Notes: a model not told the origin generated them from the sequence alone. Shown: positions 1 through 9,378, counted from the stretch's first letter. The stretch: 64,000 nucleotides of DNA from JAWKXU01 sp020446465 (GCA_041396845.1 JAWKXU010000004.1:434001-498000); one strand, 5' to 3'. A program made the numbers and translations.

Positions 1-638
1 TAACTGGCGAAGAGGTGCGGATGCACGCCGCCGGACGCACTGATGCAGGCGTCCATGCGTTTGCCATGCGTGCGCATATCGACATTGAAAAGGTGATAAC
101 CCCGTTTCGGTTGATGGAGGCTCTGAATGCGCACCTCCGGCCCGATCCTGTGGCGGTGATTGCCTGCGAAGAAGCGCCGGCGGACTGGCATGCCCGCTTT
201 TCCTGCATTGGCAGGCGCTACCTTTATCGTATCGCCAACCGCCGCGCGCCGCTGACGCTGGAACGGGGGCGCGCATGGCACGTCATGCGCCCGCTGGACG
301 AAGCAGCAATGCACCGGGCGGCACAGGCACTGGTGGGCCGCCATGATTTCACCACGTTCCGTTCTGCCCATTGCCAGGCCAATGATCCGATCAAGACTCT
401 GGACCGGCTGGACGTGCGACGGGAGGGCGAACTGATACTGATAGAGGCTGCGGCGCGCAGTTTCCTGCACCATCAGGTCCGCTCAATGGTGGGGACGCTG
501 GCCCTGGTCGGGCTTGGCCAGTGGGACGAAAGCCGGATAGCAGAGGTGCTGGCAGCGCGGGACCGGCAGCAGCTTGGCCTTAATGCGCCGCCGGACGGGC
601 TTTATTTCGTGGAAGCGATCTACCCCGAACCGGATTGA
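1..638 (+). CDS. truA: tRNA pseudouridine synthase A, 5' end cut by window
   Basis: Converts uridines 38-40 of the tRNA anticodon stem to pseudouridine in the cytoplasm. The open frame runs from the first bases of the window (codons from position 3) with no convincing start; the family is about 245 residues, so roughly the first 40 are missing. The catalytic motif GRTDAGVHA, with its invariant Asp, lies right at the visible N-terminus, and the later block HHQVRSMVGTL is the usual C-terminal signature. It ends 7 bases from the convergent cobS stop, leaving no room for a classical terminator. Identity is secure; only the true start is unknown. Confidence 0.95.
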   Translation, partial: TGEEVRMHAAGRTDAGVHAFAMRAHIDIEKVITPFRLMEALNAHLRPDPVAVIACEEAPADWHARFSCIGRRYLYRIANRRAPLTLERGRAWHVMRPLDEAAMHRAAQALVGRHDFTTFRSAHCQANDPIKTLDRLDVRREGELILIEAAARSFLHHQVRSMVGTLALVGLGQWDESRIAEVLAARDRQQLGLNAPPDGLYFVEAIYPEPD

Positions 639-645
639 TTCAACC

Positions 646-1638
646 TTACGCCTTCCCGACAACGCTTTCCGGCAAGTCAGTGCCGAACACGCGCTGATAG
701 TATTCAGCCACCAGCATCCGTTCCGCCTCGTCACACTTGTTGAGGAACGACAGGCGGAAGGCAAAGCCCACATCCTTGAAGATTTCGGCATTCTGCGCCC
801 AGGTGATGACTGTGCGCGGGCTCATGACGGTTGAAATATCGCCGTTGATGAAGCCTTGCCGCGTCAGGTCCGCAACACGCACCATATTGGCCACGGTATC
901 AGGCGCCGTTTCAGGCGATTTTGCAGAAACGATGCTGCATTCCGTCGCATGTGGCAGATAGTTAAGGCCGACGACGATATTCCAGCGGTCCATCTGACCC
1001 TGGTTGATCTGCTGCGTGCCGTGATAAAGCCCGCTGGTATCGCCCAGCCCCACGGTATTGGCCGTAGCAAACAGGCGGAACCAGGGATTCGGCCTGATTA
1101 CGCGATTCTGGTCAAGCAGTGTCAGCTTGCCTTCGGTTTCCAGAATACGCTGGATCACGAACATCACGTCGGGCCGGCCAGCGTCATATTCGTCAAACAC
1201 CAGCGCCGTTGGATGCTGGAGCGCCCAGGGCAGCAAACCTTCGTGAAATTCAGTAACCTGCAACCCATCGCGCAGGACGATCGCATCGCGCCCGATCAGA
1301 TCGATCCGGCTAATATGCGCGTCAAGGTTGATGCGGACGCAGGGCCAGTTGAGCCGTGCGGCGACCTGTTCGATATGGGTGGACTTGCCCGTGCCGTGAT
1401 AGCCCTGGACCATGACCCGGCGATTGAAGGCAAAGCCTGCCAGAATGGCCAGAGTCGTGTCAGGATCGAAGATATAGCTGTCATCGAAATCCGGCACGCG
1501 TTCATCCGCCTCGGAAAAGGCGGGAACTTCCATGTCGATATCAATGCCGAAGACATCGCGCACTTTCACGCTTTTGTCAGGTGCGGCGAGGACCGTGCCA
1601 TCGCCAAGGTCGGACGGGGATTTGCTCAACTTGTTCAT
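646..1638 (-). CDS. cobS: Cobaltochelatase AAA+ subunit CobS
   Basis: AAA+ ATPase of the aerobic cobaltochelatase CobN-CobS-CobT, which drives cobalt insertion into hydrogenobyrinate diamide. The 330-residue length fits the family. Walker A (GYHGTGKST) is at residues 79-87, Walker B (ALVFDEYD) at about 145-152, and the N-terminal VFGIDIDMEVPAF segment is typical of CobS. It starts with ATG at 1638 behind a GGATGAG stretch. The J-domain gene lies upstream on the same strand, a pairing I recall from other alphaproteobacteria, where cobT normally follows cobS; here the next gene is the convergent truA, and cobT and cobN are not in the window. CobS-type ATPases can serve other chelatase-like complexes, but this match is close. 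Confidence 0.93.
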   Translation of the reverse strand: MNKLSKSPSDLGDGTVLAAPDKSVKVRDVFGIDIDMEVPAFSEADERVPDFDDSYIFDPDTTLAILAGFAFNRRVMVQGYHGTGKSTHIEQVAARLNWPCVRINLDAHISRIDLIGRDAIVLRDGLQVTEFHEGLLPWALQHPTALVFDEYDAGRPDVMFVIQRILETEGKLTLLDQNRVIRPNPWFRLFATANTVGLGDTSGLYHGTQQINQGQMDRWNIVVGLNYLPHATECSIVSAKSPETAPDTVANMVRVADLTRQGFINGDISTVMSPRTVITWAQNAEIFKDVGFAFRLSFLNKCDEAERMLVAEYYQRVFGTDLPESVVGKA

Positions 1639-1756
1639 GACTCATCCGGCCTAGCCGCGCATCCGCTGCATCGCAACAGGGATGATGGGGTGCCGCGGGA
1701 GTTTTCAGCCCATTTGACTTGCAGGCGGGCAGGGTTTGCGCGCCAAACCGCCCCTA

Positions 1757-2344
1757 TCACCCCATTGCCGTGCTTTTGCGAAGCACCTGATAGGCTTCGA
1801 CCACGCGCCGCAATCTGCTTTCATGGCTGCGATCACCGCCATTACGGTCCGGGTGATAACGCCGGACCAGTTCCGAATAGCGTCGCCGCAAGGTGCGGCG
1901 ATCAGTATCGCCGCCCAGCCCCATTTCATTCAATGCTTCGCGTTCACGCGGAGCAAAGCGGTGCCAGTTGCCGTTATTGCCAGCGGCGCGCTTGCGAATT
2001 TCTGCGGCACGCGCACCAATGGCATCGAGCGGATCGTCAAAATCAGCCCAGCGCGGCACACCATCGGCACCGGCATCGGCGCGATAGATGCGGGACTGGC
2101 GCCCCCAGCCCGCAACCGGGGACTGCGCCTCCAGTATTTCGTCCGCGCTCATCCCTTCAAACCAGTCATACCCCGCGTTGAATGCACGCACATGTTCAAG
2201 GCAGAACCAGCGCCATTCACCGGGACCATCGAAGCTGGCCACCCGGCTGCCAGGCGCGCGAAACTCCCCCGGTTCGTCGCAGAAAGGGTGCTGGCATGGG
2301 CGCCCCTCACCATCGAACCGCCCGTGAAACCTGTTGCTTGCCAT
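1757..2344 (-). CDS. J-domain co-chaperone protein
   Basis: A 195-residue protein with a C-terminal J domain (about residues 143-190) carrying the HPD tripeptide at 164-166 that stimulates DnaK ATPase. The N-terminal half is not a DnaJ zinc finger. It has a conserved-looking CQHPFC pair (C18, C22) and WFCLEH (C48, H51) that might bind a metal, followed by a GMSADEI segment typical of a small alphaproteobacterial J-protein family. It sits upstream of cobS and is divergent from bolA with only about 20 bases between start codons, so the two promoters must overlap or lie inside the coding regions. The client is unknown. No strong ribosome binding site is visible before the ATG. Confidence 0.85.
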   Translation of the reverse strand: MASNRFHGRFDGEGRPCQHPFCDEPGEFRAPGSRVASFDGPGEWRWFCLEHVRAFNAGYDWFEGMSADEILEAQSPVAGWGRQSRIYRADAGADGVPRWADFDDPLDAIGARAAEIRKRAAGNNGNWHRFAPREREALNEMGLGGDTDRRTLRRRYSELVRRYHPDRNGGDRSHESRLRRVVEAYQVLRKSTAMG

Positions 2345-2364
2345 CGCGTGAAGATGGAGGGATG

Positions 2365-2673
2365 ATGCGCGAATTGGAACCCCCTGAAAGGAAAATGATG
2401 GCAGGTCCGCTGCAACAGGAAATGGAAAGACTGCTGAAAAGCGCCTTTGCGCCCACCCGGCTGGAAGTCATCAACGACAGCGCCAGCCACCATGGCCATG
2501 CTGGCGACGACGGTAGCGGGGAATCGCATTTTACAGTCGTGATCGAGAGCGCCGCATTCGACGGCAAATCACGACTCGAACGACAGAGGATGGTGAACAG
2601 GGCGCTGGGCGACATTCCCGGAGAGCGTGTTCATGCACTCGCCATACGCGCATTTGCGACAGGGGAGGCATAA
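2365..2673 (+). CDS. BolA family protein
   Basis: BolA-type proteins are small KH-like proteins that pair with monothiol glutaredoxins in iron-sulfur trafficking and iron regulation. The motif run MERLLKSAFAP, VINDSASHHGHA, SHFTVVI and RVHALAI is diagnostic, including the invariant His of the SxxHxGH block. Several ATGs compete. 2365 has GGAGG at 2356-2360 (spacing 4), while 2395/2398 has AAAGGA just upstream and gives the more usual N-terminus MAGPLQQE, so the start could be 33 bases later. The stop overlaps the ribosome binding region of the pirin gene 1 base downstream, so the two are co-transcribed. Confidence 0.88.
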   Translation: MRELEPPERKMMAGPLQQEMERLLKSAFAPTRLEVINDSASHHGHAGDDGSGESHFTVVIESAAFDGKSRLERQRMVNRALGDIPGERVHALAIRAFATGEA

Positions 2674-2674
2674 C

Positions 2675-3571
2675 ATGCCCGCGTTCCAGACAATCGAACC
2701 CGTGACTCACGATCTTGGCCAGTTTGAAGTGCGGCGGGTTCTTCCTGCCCCCAGCCGGCGGATGGTTGGCCCTTTCATTTTCGTGGACGAGATTGGCCCG
2801 GCCTCGCTCGCCATCGGCACGGGGATGGACGTGCGCCCTCACCCGCATATCAACCTTGCCACTGTGACATGGCTGTTCGACGGGGATTATGCCGGTGCCA
2901 TCGACCATCGCGACAGTCTGGGCACATTCGCGACGATCCGCCCCGGTCAGGTCAACCTGATGACGGCAGGCCGGGGAATTGTGCATTCGGAGCGCAGCCC
3001 CGCGGATGAACGCGCCCGCGGACCACGGCTGTTCGGTATGCAGACCTGGCTCGCCCTGCCCGACGGCAAGGAGGAAATCGACCCTGCCTTTGAGGCCCGA
3101 ACCGATCTCCCGCTGGTGGAAGACACCCGGACAAGCGCCCGCATTATCATGGGCGAATTGTGGGGCGCAAAAGCCCCGACCACCACGTATGCCGAGACAA
3201 TCTACGCTGAAATCGCGCTCGCTTCCGGGGGGGCGCTGCCGATTGATGCAGATGCCGACGAACGCGCCATCATTGTCGTGGAAGGCAGTGCCAGTCTCGA
3301 TGGGCAGGCGCTTGCGCCATACGTTCTCCATATCCTGCAACCGGGCCGCGCAATGACACTGACCAGCCCATCCGGCGGCCGGGTGATGCTGCTGGGTGGC
3401 GAAGCATTTACAACCCCGCGCCATGCCTGGTGGAACTTCGTTTCCAGCTCGCGTGAGCGGATCGAACAGGCCAAGCACGACTGGCGCGAGGGGCGCTTTC
3501 CCAAAGTGCCGGGCGATGAGGAAGAGTTCATCCCCCTTCCCGAACGGCCCAACACATCGACCGATGCCTGA
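2675..3571 (+). CDS. Pirin family cupin protein
   Basis: Pirins are bicupin, iron-binding proteins; some bacterial members have quercetin 2,3-dioxygenase activity. The protein is 298 residues from ATG 2675, which follows GGGGAGG at 2662-2668; an upstream in-frame ATG at 2627 lies inside bolA and is unlikely. The N-terminal cupin shows HPHINLATVTWLFDG (metal-binding histidines) and later GRGIVHSERS with the third His, and GMQTWLALP is the family signature. It follows bolA with a 1-base gap. The physiological substrate is not predictable. It ends in a short polar tail before hisG. Confidence 0.9.
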   Translation: MPAFQTIEPVTHDLGQFEVRRVLPAPSRRMVGPFIFVDEIGPASLAIGTGMDVRPHPHINLATVTWLFDGDYAGAIDHRDSLGTFATIRPGQVNLMTAGRGIVHSERSPADERARGPRLFGMQTWLALPDGKEEIDPAFEARTDLPLVEDTRTSARIIMGELWGAKAPTTTYAETIYAEIALASGGALPIDADADERAIIVVEGSASLDGQALAPYVLHILQPGRAMTLTSPSGGRVMLLGGEAFTTPRHAWWNFVSSSRERIEQAKHDWREGRFPKVPGDEEEFIPLPERPNTSTDA

Positions 3572-3630
3572 TTGCATGGCGCGCCAATCGCGTGTTGCCC
3601 TTTGCGCGCGCGCGCCGTAATGCGCGGCCC

Positions 3631-4299
3631 ATGCCCGGAACGACTGACACACCGCTGACTTTCGCCATACCCAAAGGCCGCATTCTTGACGAGGCGCTGC
3701 CCGTGATGGCGCGCGCCGGTATCGTTCCCGAAGATGCGTTCCACGACAAGAAGAACCGCTCTTTGACTTTTGCGACGACGCGGCCCGATATGCGACTCAT
3801 CCGCGTGCGCGCATTCGATGTCGCGACATTCGTGGCCCACGGCGCGGCACAGGCCGGCATTGTCGGCTCTGACGTGGTGGAAGAATTCGCCTATTCAGAC
3901 CTTTATGCTCCGGTCGATCTCGACATCGGACACTGCCGGTTGTCCGTCGCACGGCCCAAAGGCGACCTGTCAGGCAATGGCGGACACATCAGCCATATCC
4001 GCGTGGCGACCAAATACCCCAACCTCACCCGCCGCTTCTTTGAAGATCAGGGCATTCAGGCCGAATGCGTCAAGCTGAACGGCGCGATGGAACTTGCGCC
4101 AAGCCTTGGCCTTGCCGGGCAGATCGTGGACCTCGTGTCCACGGGCACGACCTTGCGCGAAAACGGGCTGGAAGAAGTCCACGAAATCCTCCCTGTTTCC
4201 GCTCGATTAATCGTCAACCGCGCTGCATTGAAGACCGACCCGCGCGTTGGCAAACTGGTTGAATCCTTCAGGCTTCTGGCAGCGGGGGCTACCGCCTGA
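3631..4299 (+). CDS. hisG: ATP phosphoribosyltransferase, short form
   Basis: First step of histidine biosynthesis: ATP plus PRPP gives phosphoribosyl-ATP. At 222 residues it is the short form, which lacks the C-terminal regulatory domain and works with HisZ; hisZ is not in this window. The PRPP-binding loop DLVSTGTTLREN is near residue 170, and the N-terminal FAIPKGRI is typical. The start at 3631 is chosen by homology to the usual N-terminus; the frame is open upstream to 3592, and no strong ribosome binding site is seen. Its TGA overlaps the ATG of hisD (TGATG), so it heads the hisG-hisD-nusB-thiL operon. Confidence 0.93.
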   Translation: MPGTTDTPLTFAIPKGRILDEALPVMARAGIVPEDAFHDKKNRSLTFATTRPDMRLIRVRAFDVATFVAHGAAQAGIVGSDVVEEFAYSDLYAPVDLDIGHCRLSVARPKGDLSGNGGHISHIRVATKYPNLTRRFFEDQGIQAECVKLNGAMELAPSLGLAGQIVDLVSTGTTLRENGLEEVHEILPVSARLIVNRAALKTDPRVGKLVESFRLLAAGATA

Positions 4300-5588
4300 T
4301 GCGCCGCCTGTCCTCTTCCGACCCCGATTTCGAGCGGGATTTCGCCCAACTGGTAGCAGACCGGCGCGAAAGCGATGCCGATGTTGCCGCCACGGTGACG
4401 CATATCCTGAAAGAAGTGCGCGCCCGCGGCGATGAGGCGCTCGCGGATTATACCGCGCGTTACGACAGGTTCTCGCCTGTGACAGAGGCTGACTGGCGGA
4501 TTGCGCCCGAAGCCTGTGCCGCAGCATTCGACGCACTGGATGATGATCTTCGCGCCGCGCTGGAACTGGCTGCCGCGCGTATTCGCACATACCACGAGGC
4601 CCAGTTGCCCGCTGATCGCGATACGGTTGACGATGCGGGCGTGCGTCTTGGGGCAAAGTGGCGCGCGGTCGATGCAGCAGGGCTTTATGTGCCGGGTGGG
4701 CGGGCAACCTATCCGTCGAGCCTGCTGATGAACGCCATACCTGCCAAGGTTGCCGGGGTTGAACGGCTGGTCGTCTGCACACCAACGCCGAATGGCGAAG
4801 TGAACGATCTGGTTCTTGCCGCCGCGCACCTTGCCGGGGTGGACGAAATCTGGCGCATCGGCGGCGCGCAGGCCGTGGCGGCGCTGGCCTATGGCACACA
4901 GCGGATACACCCTGTCGATGTCGTCACCGGCCCCGGCAATGCCTGGGTGGCCGAAGCCAAGCGCCAGTTGTATGGCGTTGTCGGTATCGACATGGTGGCA
5001 GGCCCCAGCGAGATTCTGGTCATCGCCGATGGCAAGAATAATGCCGACTGGATTGCTGCCGACCTCCTCAGCCAGGCCGAACACGATCCCGCCAGCCAGT
5101 CGATCCTGATAACTGACGATCCGGTTTTTGCAGAACAAGTGGAAGATCGCGTCGATGTGCAATGCGCCATGCTCTCCACACACAAGACGGCGCGGGCCAG
5201 CTGGGACGCGCACGGAGTGATAATCAAGGTTGATAGCCTTGCTGAGGCCCCCGCACTCGCCAACCGGCTCGCGGCCGAACACGTCGAGATTGCGACAGAC
5301 GATCCCGAAGCCCTGTTTGCCGACATTCGCCATGCAGGCAGCGTGTTTCTTGGCCGGATGACGCCAGAGGCAGTGGGCGATTATATTGCAGGGCCGAACC
5401 ACGTTCTGCCCACAGGCCGCCGCGCCCGGTTTTCCAGCGGATTGTCCGTGCTCGACTTCATGAAACGCACCAGTTTCATCCAGCTCGACAAGACTGCGAT
5501 CAACGCCCTTGGGCCGGCAGCGGTCGCGCTCGCCAATGTCGAAGGGCTACCCGCCCATGCCAATTCGGTGAAAGTGCGCCTCTCATGA
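4299..5588 (+). CDS. hisD: Histidinol dehydrogenase
   Basis: Zinc enzyme for the last two oxidations of histidine synthesis, L-histidinol to histidine with two NAD+. The 429-residue length is normal. The zinc and catalytic blocks are visible: SQAEHDP (Gln and His ligands), HVEIATDDP (Glu-His catalytic pair), and GPGNAWVAEAKR of the NAD site. Translation is coupled to hisG through a 1-base overlap and to nusB through an ATGA overlap at 5585. Nothing is missing. Confidence 0.96.
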   Translation: MRRLSSSDPDFERDFAQLVADRRESDADVAATVTHILKEVRARGDEALADYTARYDRFSPVTEADWRIAPEACAAAFDALDDDLRAALELAAARIRTYHEAQLPADRDTVDDAGVRLGAKWRAVDAAGLYVPGGRATYPSSLLMNAIPAKVAGVERLVVCTPTPNGEVNDLVLAAAHLAGVDEIWRIGGAQAVAALAYGTQRIHPVDVVTGPGNAWVAEAKRQLYGVVGIDMVAGPSEILVIADGKNNADWIAADLLSQAEHDPASQSILITDDPVFAEQVEDRVDVQCAMLSTHKTARASWDAHGVIIKVDSLAEAPALANRLAAEHVEIATDDPEALFADIRHAGSVFLGRMTPEAVGDYIAGPNHVLPTGRRARFSSGLSVLDFMKRTSFIQLDKTAINALGPAAVALANVEGLPAHANSVKVRLS

Positions 5589-6046
5589 CCAGCCAGCAAA
5601 AACCGCAGCCGCGTTCGCAGGCCCGTTCCGCCGCGCGGCTTGCTGCCGTGCAGGCGCTTTACCAGCGCGAGATGGAAGGGACCGACTTGCCCCGCCTGCT
5701 GGATGAATTTCACCAGCACCGGCTTGGCGCGGAGATAGAGGACGCCCAGTTCGCTGACGCGGAGGTCGCGTTCTTCGATGATATCGTATCGGGCGCAGTA
5801 GCCCGCGCCGAGGAAATCGACACCTTGCTGACTGACCGGCTGGCCGATGGCTGGACGCTGAAGCGGCTGGACAAGACCATGTTGCAAATCTTGCGCGCCG
5901 GTTCCTATGAACTGATGGCCCGCGCCGATGTGCCAAAGGCCAGCGCGATCACAGAATATGTCGATGTCGCCCACGCCTTTTTCGACGCGCGAGAAGCGAA
6001 ATTCGTCAACGGCCTGCTCGATGCCGTCGCCAAAGCTGTCCGCTAG
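5585..6046 (+). CDS. nusB: Transcription antitermination factor NusB
   Basis: RNA-binding all-helical factor that joins NusE (S10) on boxA of rRNA operons. The 153-residue length is standard. Signatures include SAARLAAVQALYQ at the N-terminus, LLTDRLADGW, LDKTMLQILRAGSYEL in the middle, and AITEYVDVAHAFF with KFVNGLLDAVAK at the end. It overlaps hisD by 4 bases and is followed 6 bases later by thiL, an order seen in many alphaproteobacteria. Confidence 0.95.
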   Translation: MTSQQKPQPRSQARSAARLAAVQALYQREMEGTDLPRLLDEFHQHRLGAEIEDAQFADAEVAFFDDIVSGAVARAEEIDTLLTDRLADGWTLKRLDKTMLQILRAGSYELMARADVPKASAITEYVDVAHAFFDAREAKFVNGLLDAVAKAVR

Positions 6047-6052
6047 GGGGCA

Positions 6053-6940
6053 ATGCTGAGCGGGGAACCCGCCTTTATTGGAAGCCTGCGGGCGCTCGCC
6101 ACGCATCCCGCCGCGCGCGGCCTTGCAGATGATTGTGCAGTGCTGGATCTGGGCGATGAAACGCTCATCCTCACGCATGACATGATGGTCGAAGGCATCC
6201 ACTACCTGCCCGATCAGGACATGGCCGATGTTGCGTGGAAACTCGTCGCCACGAATATGAGCGATCTCGCCGCCAAAGGCGCGCAACCGCTGGGCGTGTT
6301 GCTGGGCTATATGCTGGGCGATGATGCAAAAGATGCACGGTTTGTGGCCGGACTGCATGAGGCACTTTACCACTTCAACGCGCCACTGCTGGGCGGCGAT
6401 ACCTCATCTGGCGGTCCGCCCCGTTCATTTGGGTTGACCGCAATCGGAAAGGCGACGCATCGCCCGGTTCCGTCCCGCGCGGGTGCAAACGCGGGCGATA
6501 TATTGTGGATCACCGGGCCTGTCGGCGGCGCCATGATTGGGTTTGAGGCGCTGAAGGCTGGCGATACCAGCAATGCCAGCAGGCCCTACCGCCGACCCGA
6601 TGCCCTGCTCGCCGATGGTCAGGCCCTCGCCCGACATGTCACGGCGATGATGGACGTGTCCGATGGTTTGCTGCTCGATGCGACCCGCCTTGCCCATGCG
6701 AGCGCGGTGACTATCGCCATTGATAGCGCCAGGGTTCCCATCGCCGCCCCCGAAGCGCGCCGAAACGAGGCCATGCGCTGGGGTGATGATTATCAACTGC
6801 TCTTCACGCTACCACCCGAAACAGCCTGCCCGGTGCCAGCAACGCCGATCGGCACCGTCATTCCCAAAGGCAGTGCGCCGCTGCTGCTGGACGGCGAAGA
6901 ACCCGCCGACAAGGACCATCTGGGCTATTTGCATCGCTGA
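6053..6940 (+). CDS. thiL: Thiamine-monophosphate kinase
   Basis: Phosphorylates thiamine monophosphate to the active cofactor thiamine diphosphate. It is a PurM-like ATP-binding protein of 295 residues. The Asp-rich blocks are present: DDCAVLD, LTHDMMVEGIHY, ATNMSDLAAKGAQPLGVL, GGDTSSG and MDVSDGLLLDA, with GDDYQLLFTLP near the end. It is the last gene of the his-nus-thi operon. The ATG at 6053 follows GGGGGC weakly. No other thiamine gene is in view. Confidence 0.95.
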   Translation: MLSGEPAFIGSLRALATHPAARGLADDCAVLDLGDETLILTHDMMVEGIHYLPDQDMADVAWKLVATNMSDLAAKGAQPLGVLLGYMLGDDAKDARFVAGLHEALYHFNAPLLGGDTSSGGPPRSFGLTAIGKATHRPVPSRAGANAGDILWITGPVGGAMIGFEALKAGDTSNASRPYRRPDALLADGQALARHVTAMMDVSDGLLLDATRLAHASAVTIAIDSARVPIAAPEARRNEAMRWGDDYQLLFTLPPETACPVPATPIGTVIPKGSAPLLLDGEEPADKDHLGYLHR

Positions 6941-7091
6941 CGCCCCTGCACCGCCCATCTGACGAAATGTCAAAATCGGGGCGCAAATGCGTGATTGGGC
7001 TTGCACATATGCGACTCGGCCTTAACACATGCACCCACAAGCATTCCGGACACACCGGGAGCGAACAAAAACTTTGGAAGAGGGGGTACGC

Positions 7092-9197
7092 GTGGACTTG
7101 ACTGTCATCGCAATTTGCCTGGGGCTTTTGGCCGTCGTGTACGGCTTTATTACCAGCCGCCAGGTTCTCGGCGCGGATGCCGGGAACGAAAAAATGCAGG
7201 AAATCGCAGGCGCGATTCAGGAAGGTGCACAAGCCTATCTGAAGCGTCAGTATACAACCATCGCCATGGTCGGCGTGGTCGTGGCGATAATTGTCGCCCT
7301 GACGCTCAAGCCGGTCGCAGCGGCGGGCTTTGTCATCGGTGCAATCCTGTCGGGCGTGGCCGGTTTCATCGGCATGAACATTTCTGTTCGCTCCAACGTC
7401 CGCACAGCCGCAGCCGCACAAAAGGGTTTGCAGCAGGGGCTGACTCTGGCCTTCCGCGCGGGCGCGATTACCGGCCTGCTTGTTGCGGGCCTTGCCTTGC
7501 TCGCGATTGCGGTTTTCTACTGGTATCTGACTGGTCCGGGCGGCTACTCCATCGGCGGTGAAGATCGCACCGTGGTCGATGGCCTTGTCGCCCTTGCCTT
7601 CGGCGCATCGCTGATTTCCATCTTCGCGCGTCTGGGCGGCGGTATCTTTACCAAGGCTGCTGACGTCGGCGCCGATCTTGTCGGCAAGGTCGAGGCAGGC
7701 ATTCCAGAAGATGACCCGCGCAACCCGGCTGTCATTGCCGACAACGTGGGCGATAACGTGGGTGACTGCGCCGGCATGGCTGCCGACCTCTTCGAAACCT
7801 ATGTCGTGACTGTCGGCGCGACCATGGTGCTCACTGCGCTGCTGCTGAAGAGCGCAGGCGATTTGCTGCCCAACCTCATGGCGCTGCCGCTGCTGATTGG
7901 CGGCGTGTGCATCGTCACCAGCATCATCGGCACATATTTCGTGCGGCTTGGTGGCGGCACGAACGTCATGGGCGCGATGTACAAGGGCTTTCTTGTTTCC
8001 GCCATTCTGGCCATTCCGGCAATCTGGTGGGCGACAAGCACTGCGCTTGGCGGCATGGAAGGCGTCGCGGCAGAAGTGAACGGCAATGCTATCACTGGCC
8101 GTGCGCTGTTCTATTGCTCGCTGCTGGGCCTTGTCATCACAGGGCTGATCATCTGGATTACCGAATACTATACCGGCACCGGCTTCCGCCCGGTAAAGTC
8201 CATCGCCAAGGCATCGGAAACGGGCCACGGCACGAACGTCATCCAGGGTCTTGCCATCTCGCTTGAGGCGACTGCCCTGCCCACTCTCGTCATCGTGGCG
8301 GGTATCATCATTGCTTATCAGCTCGCTGGCCTCATCGGCATTGCTTATAGCGCAACCGCGATGCTGGCGCTGGCCGGCATGGTCGTGGCGCTCGATGCTT
8401 ATGGTCCGGTGACGGACAATGCAGGCGGGATTGCCGAGATGGCCGGTCTTGACGATTCGGTTCGTGAAAAGACTGACCTGCTGGACGCCGTGGGCAACAC
8501 CACCAAGGCCGTGACGAAGGGCTATGCCATCGGTTCGGCTGGCCTTGCCGCGCTGGTGCTCTTTGCAGCCTATACGACCGACCTTCGTGAGTTCTTCCCG
8601 AACCTGACGGTCGATTTCAGCCTTGAAAACCCATACGTCATCGTCGGGCTTCTGCTGGGCGCACTGCTGCCTTACCTGTTCGGCTCGATGGGCATGACTG
8701 CCGTGGGCCGTGCGGCCGGTGACGTGGTGATCGACGTGCGCGACCAGTTCAAGGCAGACCCCGGCATCATGGCCGGCACCAGCAAACCGAACTATGCCAA
8801 GACGGTGGACCTTGTGACGAGGGCGGCGATCAAGGAAATGATCATTCCTTCGCTGCTGCCGGTGCTGGCCCCGATCGTGGTCTATTTCGTGATCTCGGCA
8901 GTGGCAGGGCCTGAAAACGGCTTTGCAGCCCTCGGCGCACTGTTGCTGGGTGTTATCGTGGGCGGCCTGTTCGTCGCACTTTCCATGACTGCCGGTGGCG
9001 GTGCATGGGATAATGCCAAGAAATACATCGAAGACGGCAACCACGGCGGCAAAGGCTCCGAAGCGCACAAGGCTGCTGTCACAGGCGATACGGTGGGTGA
9101 TCCCTACAAGGACACGGCAGGGCCTGCCGTTAATCCGATGATCAAGATCACCAACATCGTCGCCCTGCTGTTGCTGGCGGCTCTGGCCAGCCACTAA
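7092..9197 (+). CDS. hppA: K+-independent H+-translocating membrane pyrophosphatase
   Basis: Integral membrane pump that couples pyrophosphate hydrolysis to proton export. The protein has 701 residues with about 16 membrane segments. The GTG start at 7092 is chosen because AGAGGGGG lies 7-13 bases upstream and the protein then begins directly with a hydrophobic helix; the in-frame start at 7029 would add a polar tail. Pyrophosphate-site motifs are seen as DVGADLVGKVE, DNVGDNVGDCAGMAADLFE and GDTVGDPYKDTAGPA. The segment GNTTKAVTKG has Lys472 and Thr475; in the family, Lys here marks the K+-independent class. It is a monocistronic unit, preceded by 151 bases without a gene and followed by a strong terminator. 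Confidence 0.95.
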   Translation: MDLTVIAICLGLLAVVYGFITSRQVLGADAGNEKMQEIAGAIQEGAQAYLKRQYTTIAMVGVVVAIIVALTLKPVAAAGFVIGAILSGVAGFIGMNISVRSNVRTAAAAQKGLQQGLTLAFRAGAITGLLVAGLALLAIAVFYWYLTGPGGYSIGGEDRTVVDGLVALAFGASLISIFARLGGGIFTKAADVGADLVGKVEAGIPEDDPRNPAVIADNVGDNVGDCAGMAADLFETYVVTVGATMVLTALLLKSAGDLLPNLMALPLLIGGVCIVTSIIGTYFVRLGGGTNVMGAMYKGFLVSAILAIPAIWWATSTALGGMEGVAAEVNGNAITGRALFYCSLLGLVITGLIIWITEYYTGTGFRPVKSIAKASETGHGTNVIQGLAISLEATALPTLVIVAGIIIAYQLAGLIGIAYSATAMLALAGMVVALDAYGPVTDNAGGIAEMAGLDDSVREKTDLLDAVGNTTKAVTKGYAIGSAGLAALVLFAAYTTDLREFFPNLTVDFSLENPYVIVGLLLGALLPYLFGSMGMTAVGRAAGDVVIDVRDQFKADPGIMAGTSKPNYAKTVDLVTRAAIKEMIIPSLLPVLAPIVVYFVISAVAGPENGFAALGALLLGVIVGGLFVALSMTAGGGAWDNAKKYIEDGNHGGKGSEAHKAAVTGDTVGDPYKDTAGPAVNPMIKITNIVALLLLAALASH

Positions 9198-9226
9198 CAG
9201 GCTACCCCGAACACGGGGAGAGGATG

Positions 9227-9262
9227 ACCCCGTCCGAAGCAATTCGGGCGGGGTTAACTTTT
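9227..9262 (+). terminator. Rho-independent terminator of hppA
   Basis: An 11-bp GC-rich stem (CCCCGTCCGAA, loop GCAA, TTCGGGCGGGG with one G-U pair), extended by an A-T pair, is followed by TTAACTTTT. A smaller 5-bp hairpin CCCCG-AACA-CGGGG lies just upstream at about 9205-9218. It is well placed 30 bases after the hppA stop. The remaining bases to 9378 show nothing else recognisable. Confidence 0.85.
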
Positions 9263-9378
9263 GCGCGCTTGCTGTCCCCGCGCTGCACACTGTGAAATGC
9301 GTTAGCGGTTCGTTTGGATTATCGGGCTAAACCGCCTGTGACGGCGCTTCCTGCCGCCGCTGCAAAGGTAAACGCCCC

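Noticed and set aside
856..2181. 441-codon plus-strand open frame across cobS and the J-domain gene
   Set aside because: Both genes on the minus strand have clear family motifs; this frame is their shadow in GC-rich DNA.
4056..5402. 448-codon minus-strand frame opposite hisG/hisD
   Set aside because: It is opposite hisG and hisD and has no recognisable domain.
7001..7028. Promoter-like TTGCAC with TTAACA before hppA
   Set aside because: Spacing is 15-16 bases and the -10 match is poor; not convincing enough to list.
6858..9290. 810-codon open frame antisense to hppA
   Set aside because: It is the complement of a real membrane pyrophosphatase gene. Its predicted protein is a low-complexity His/Arg/Gln-rich string without family features.
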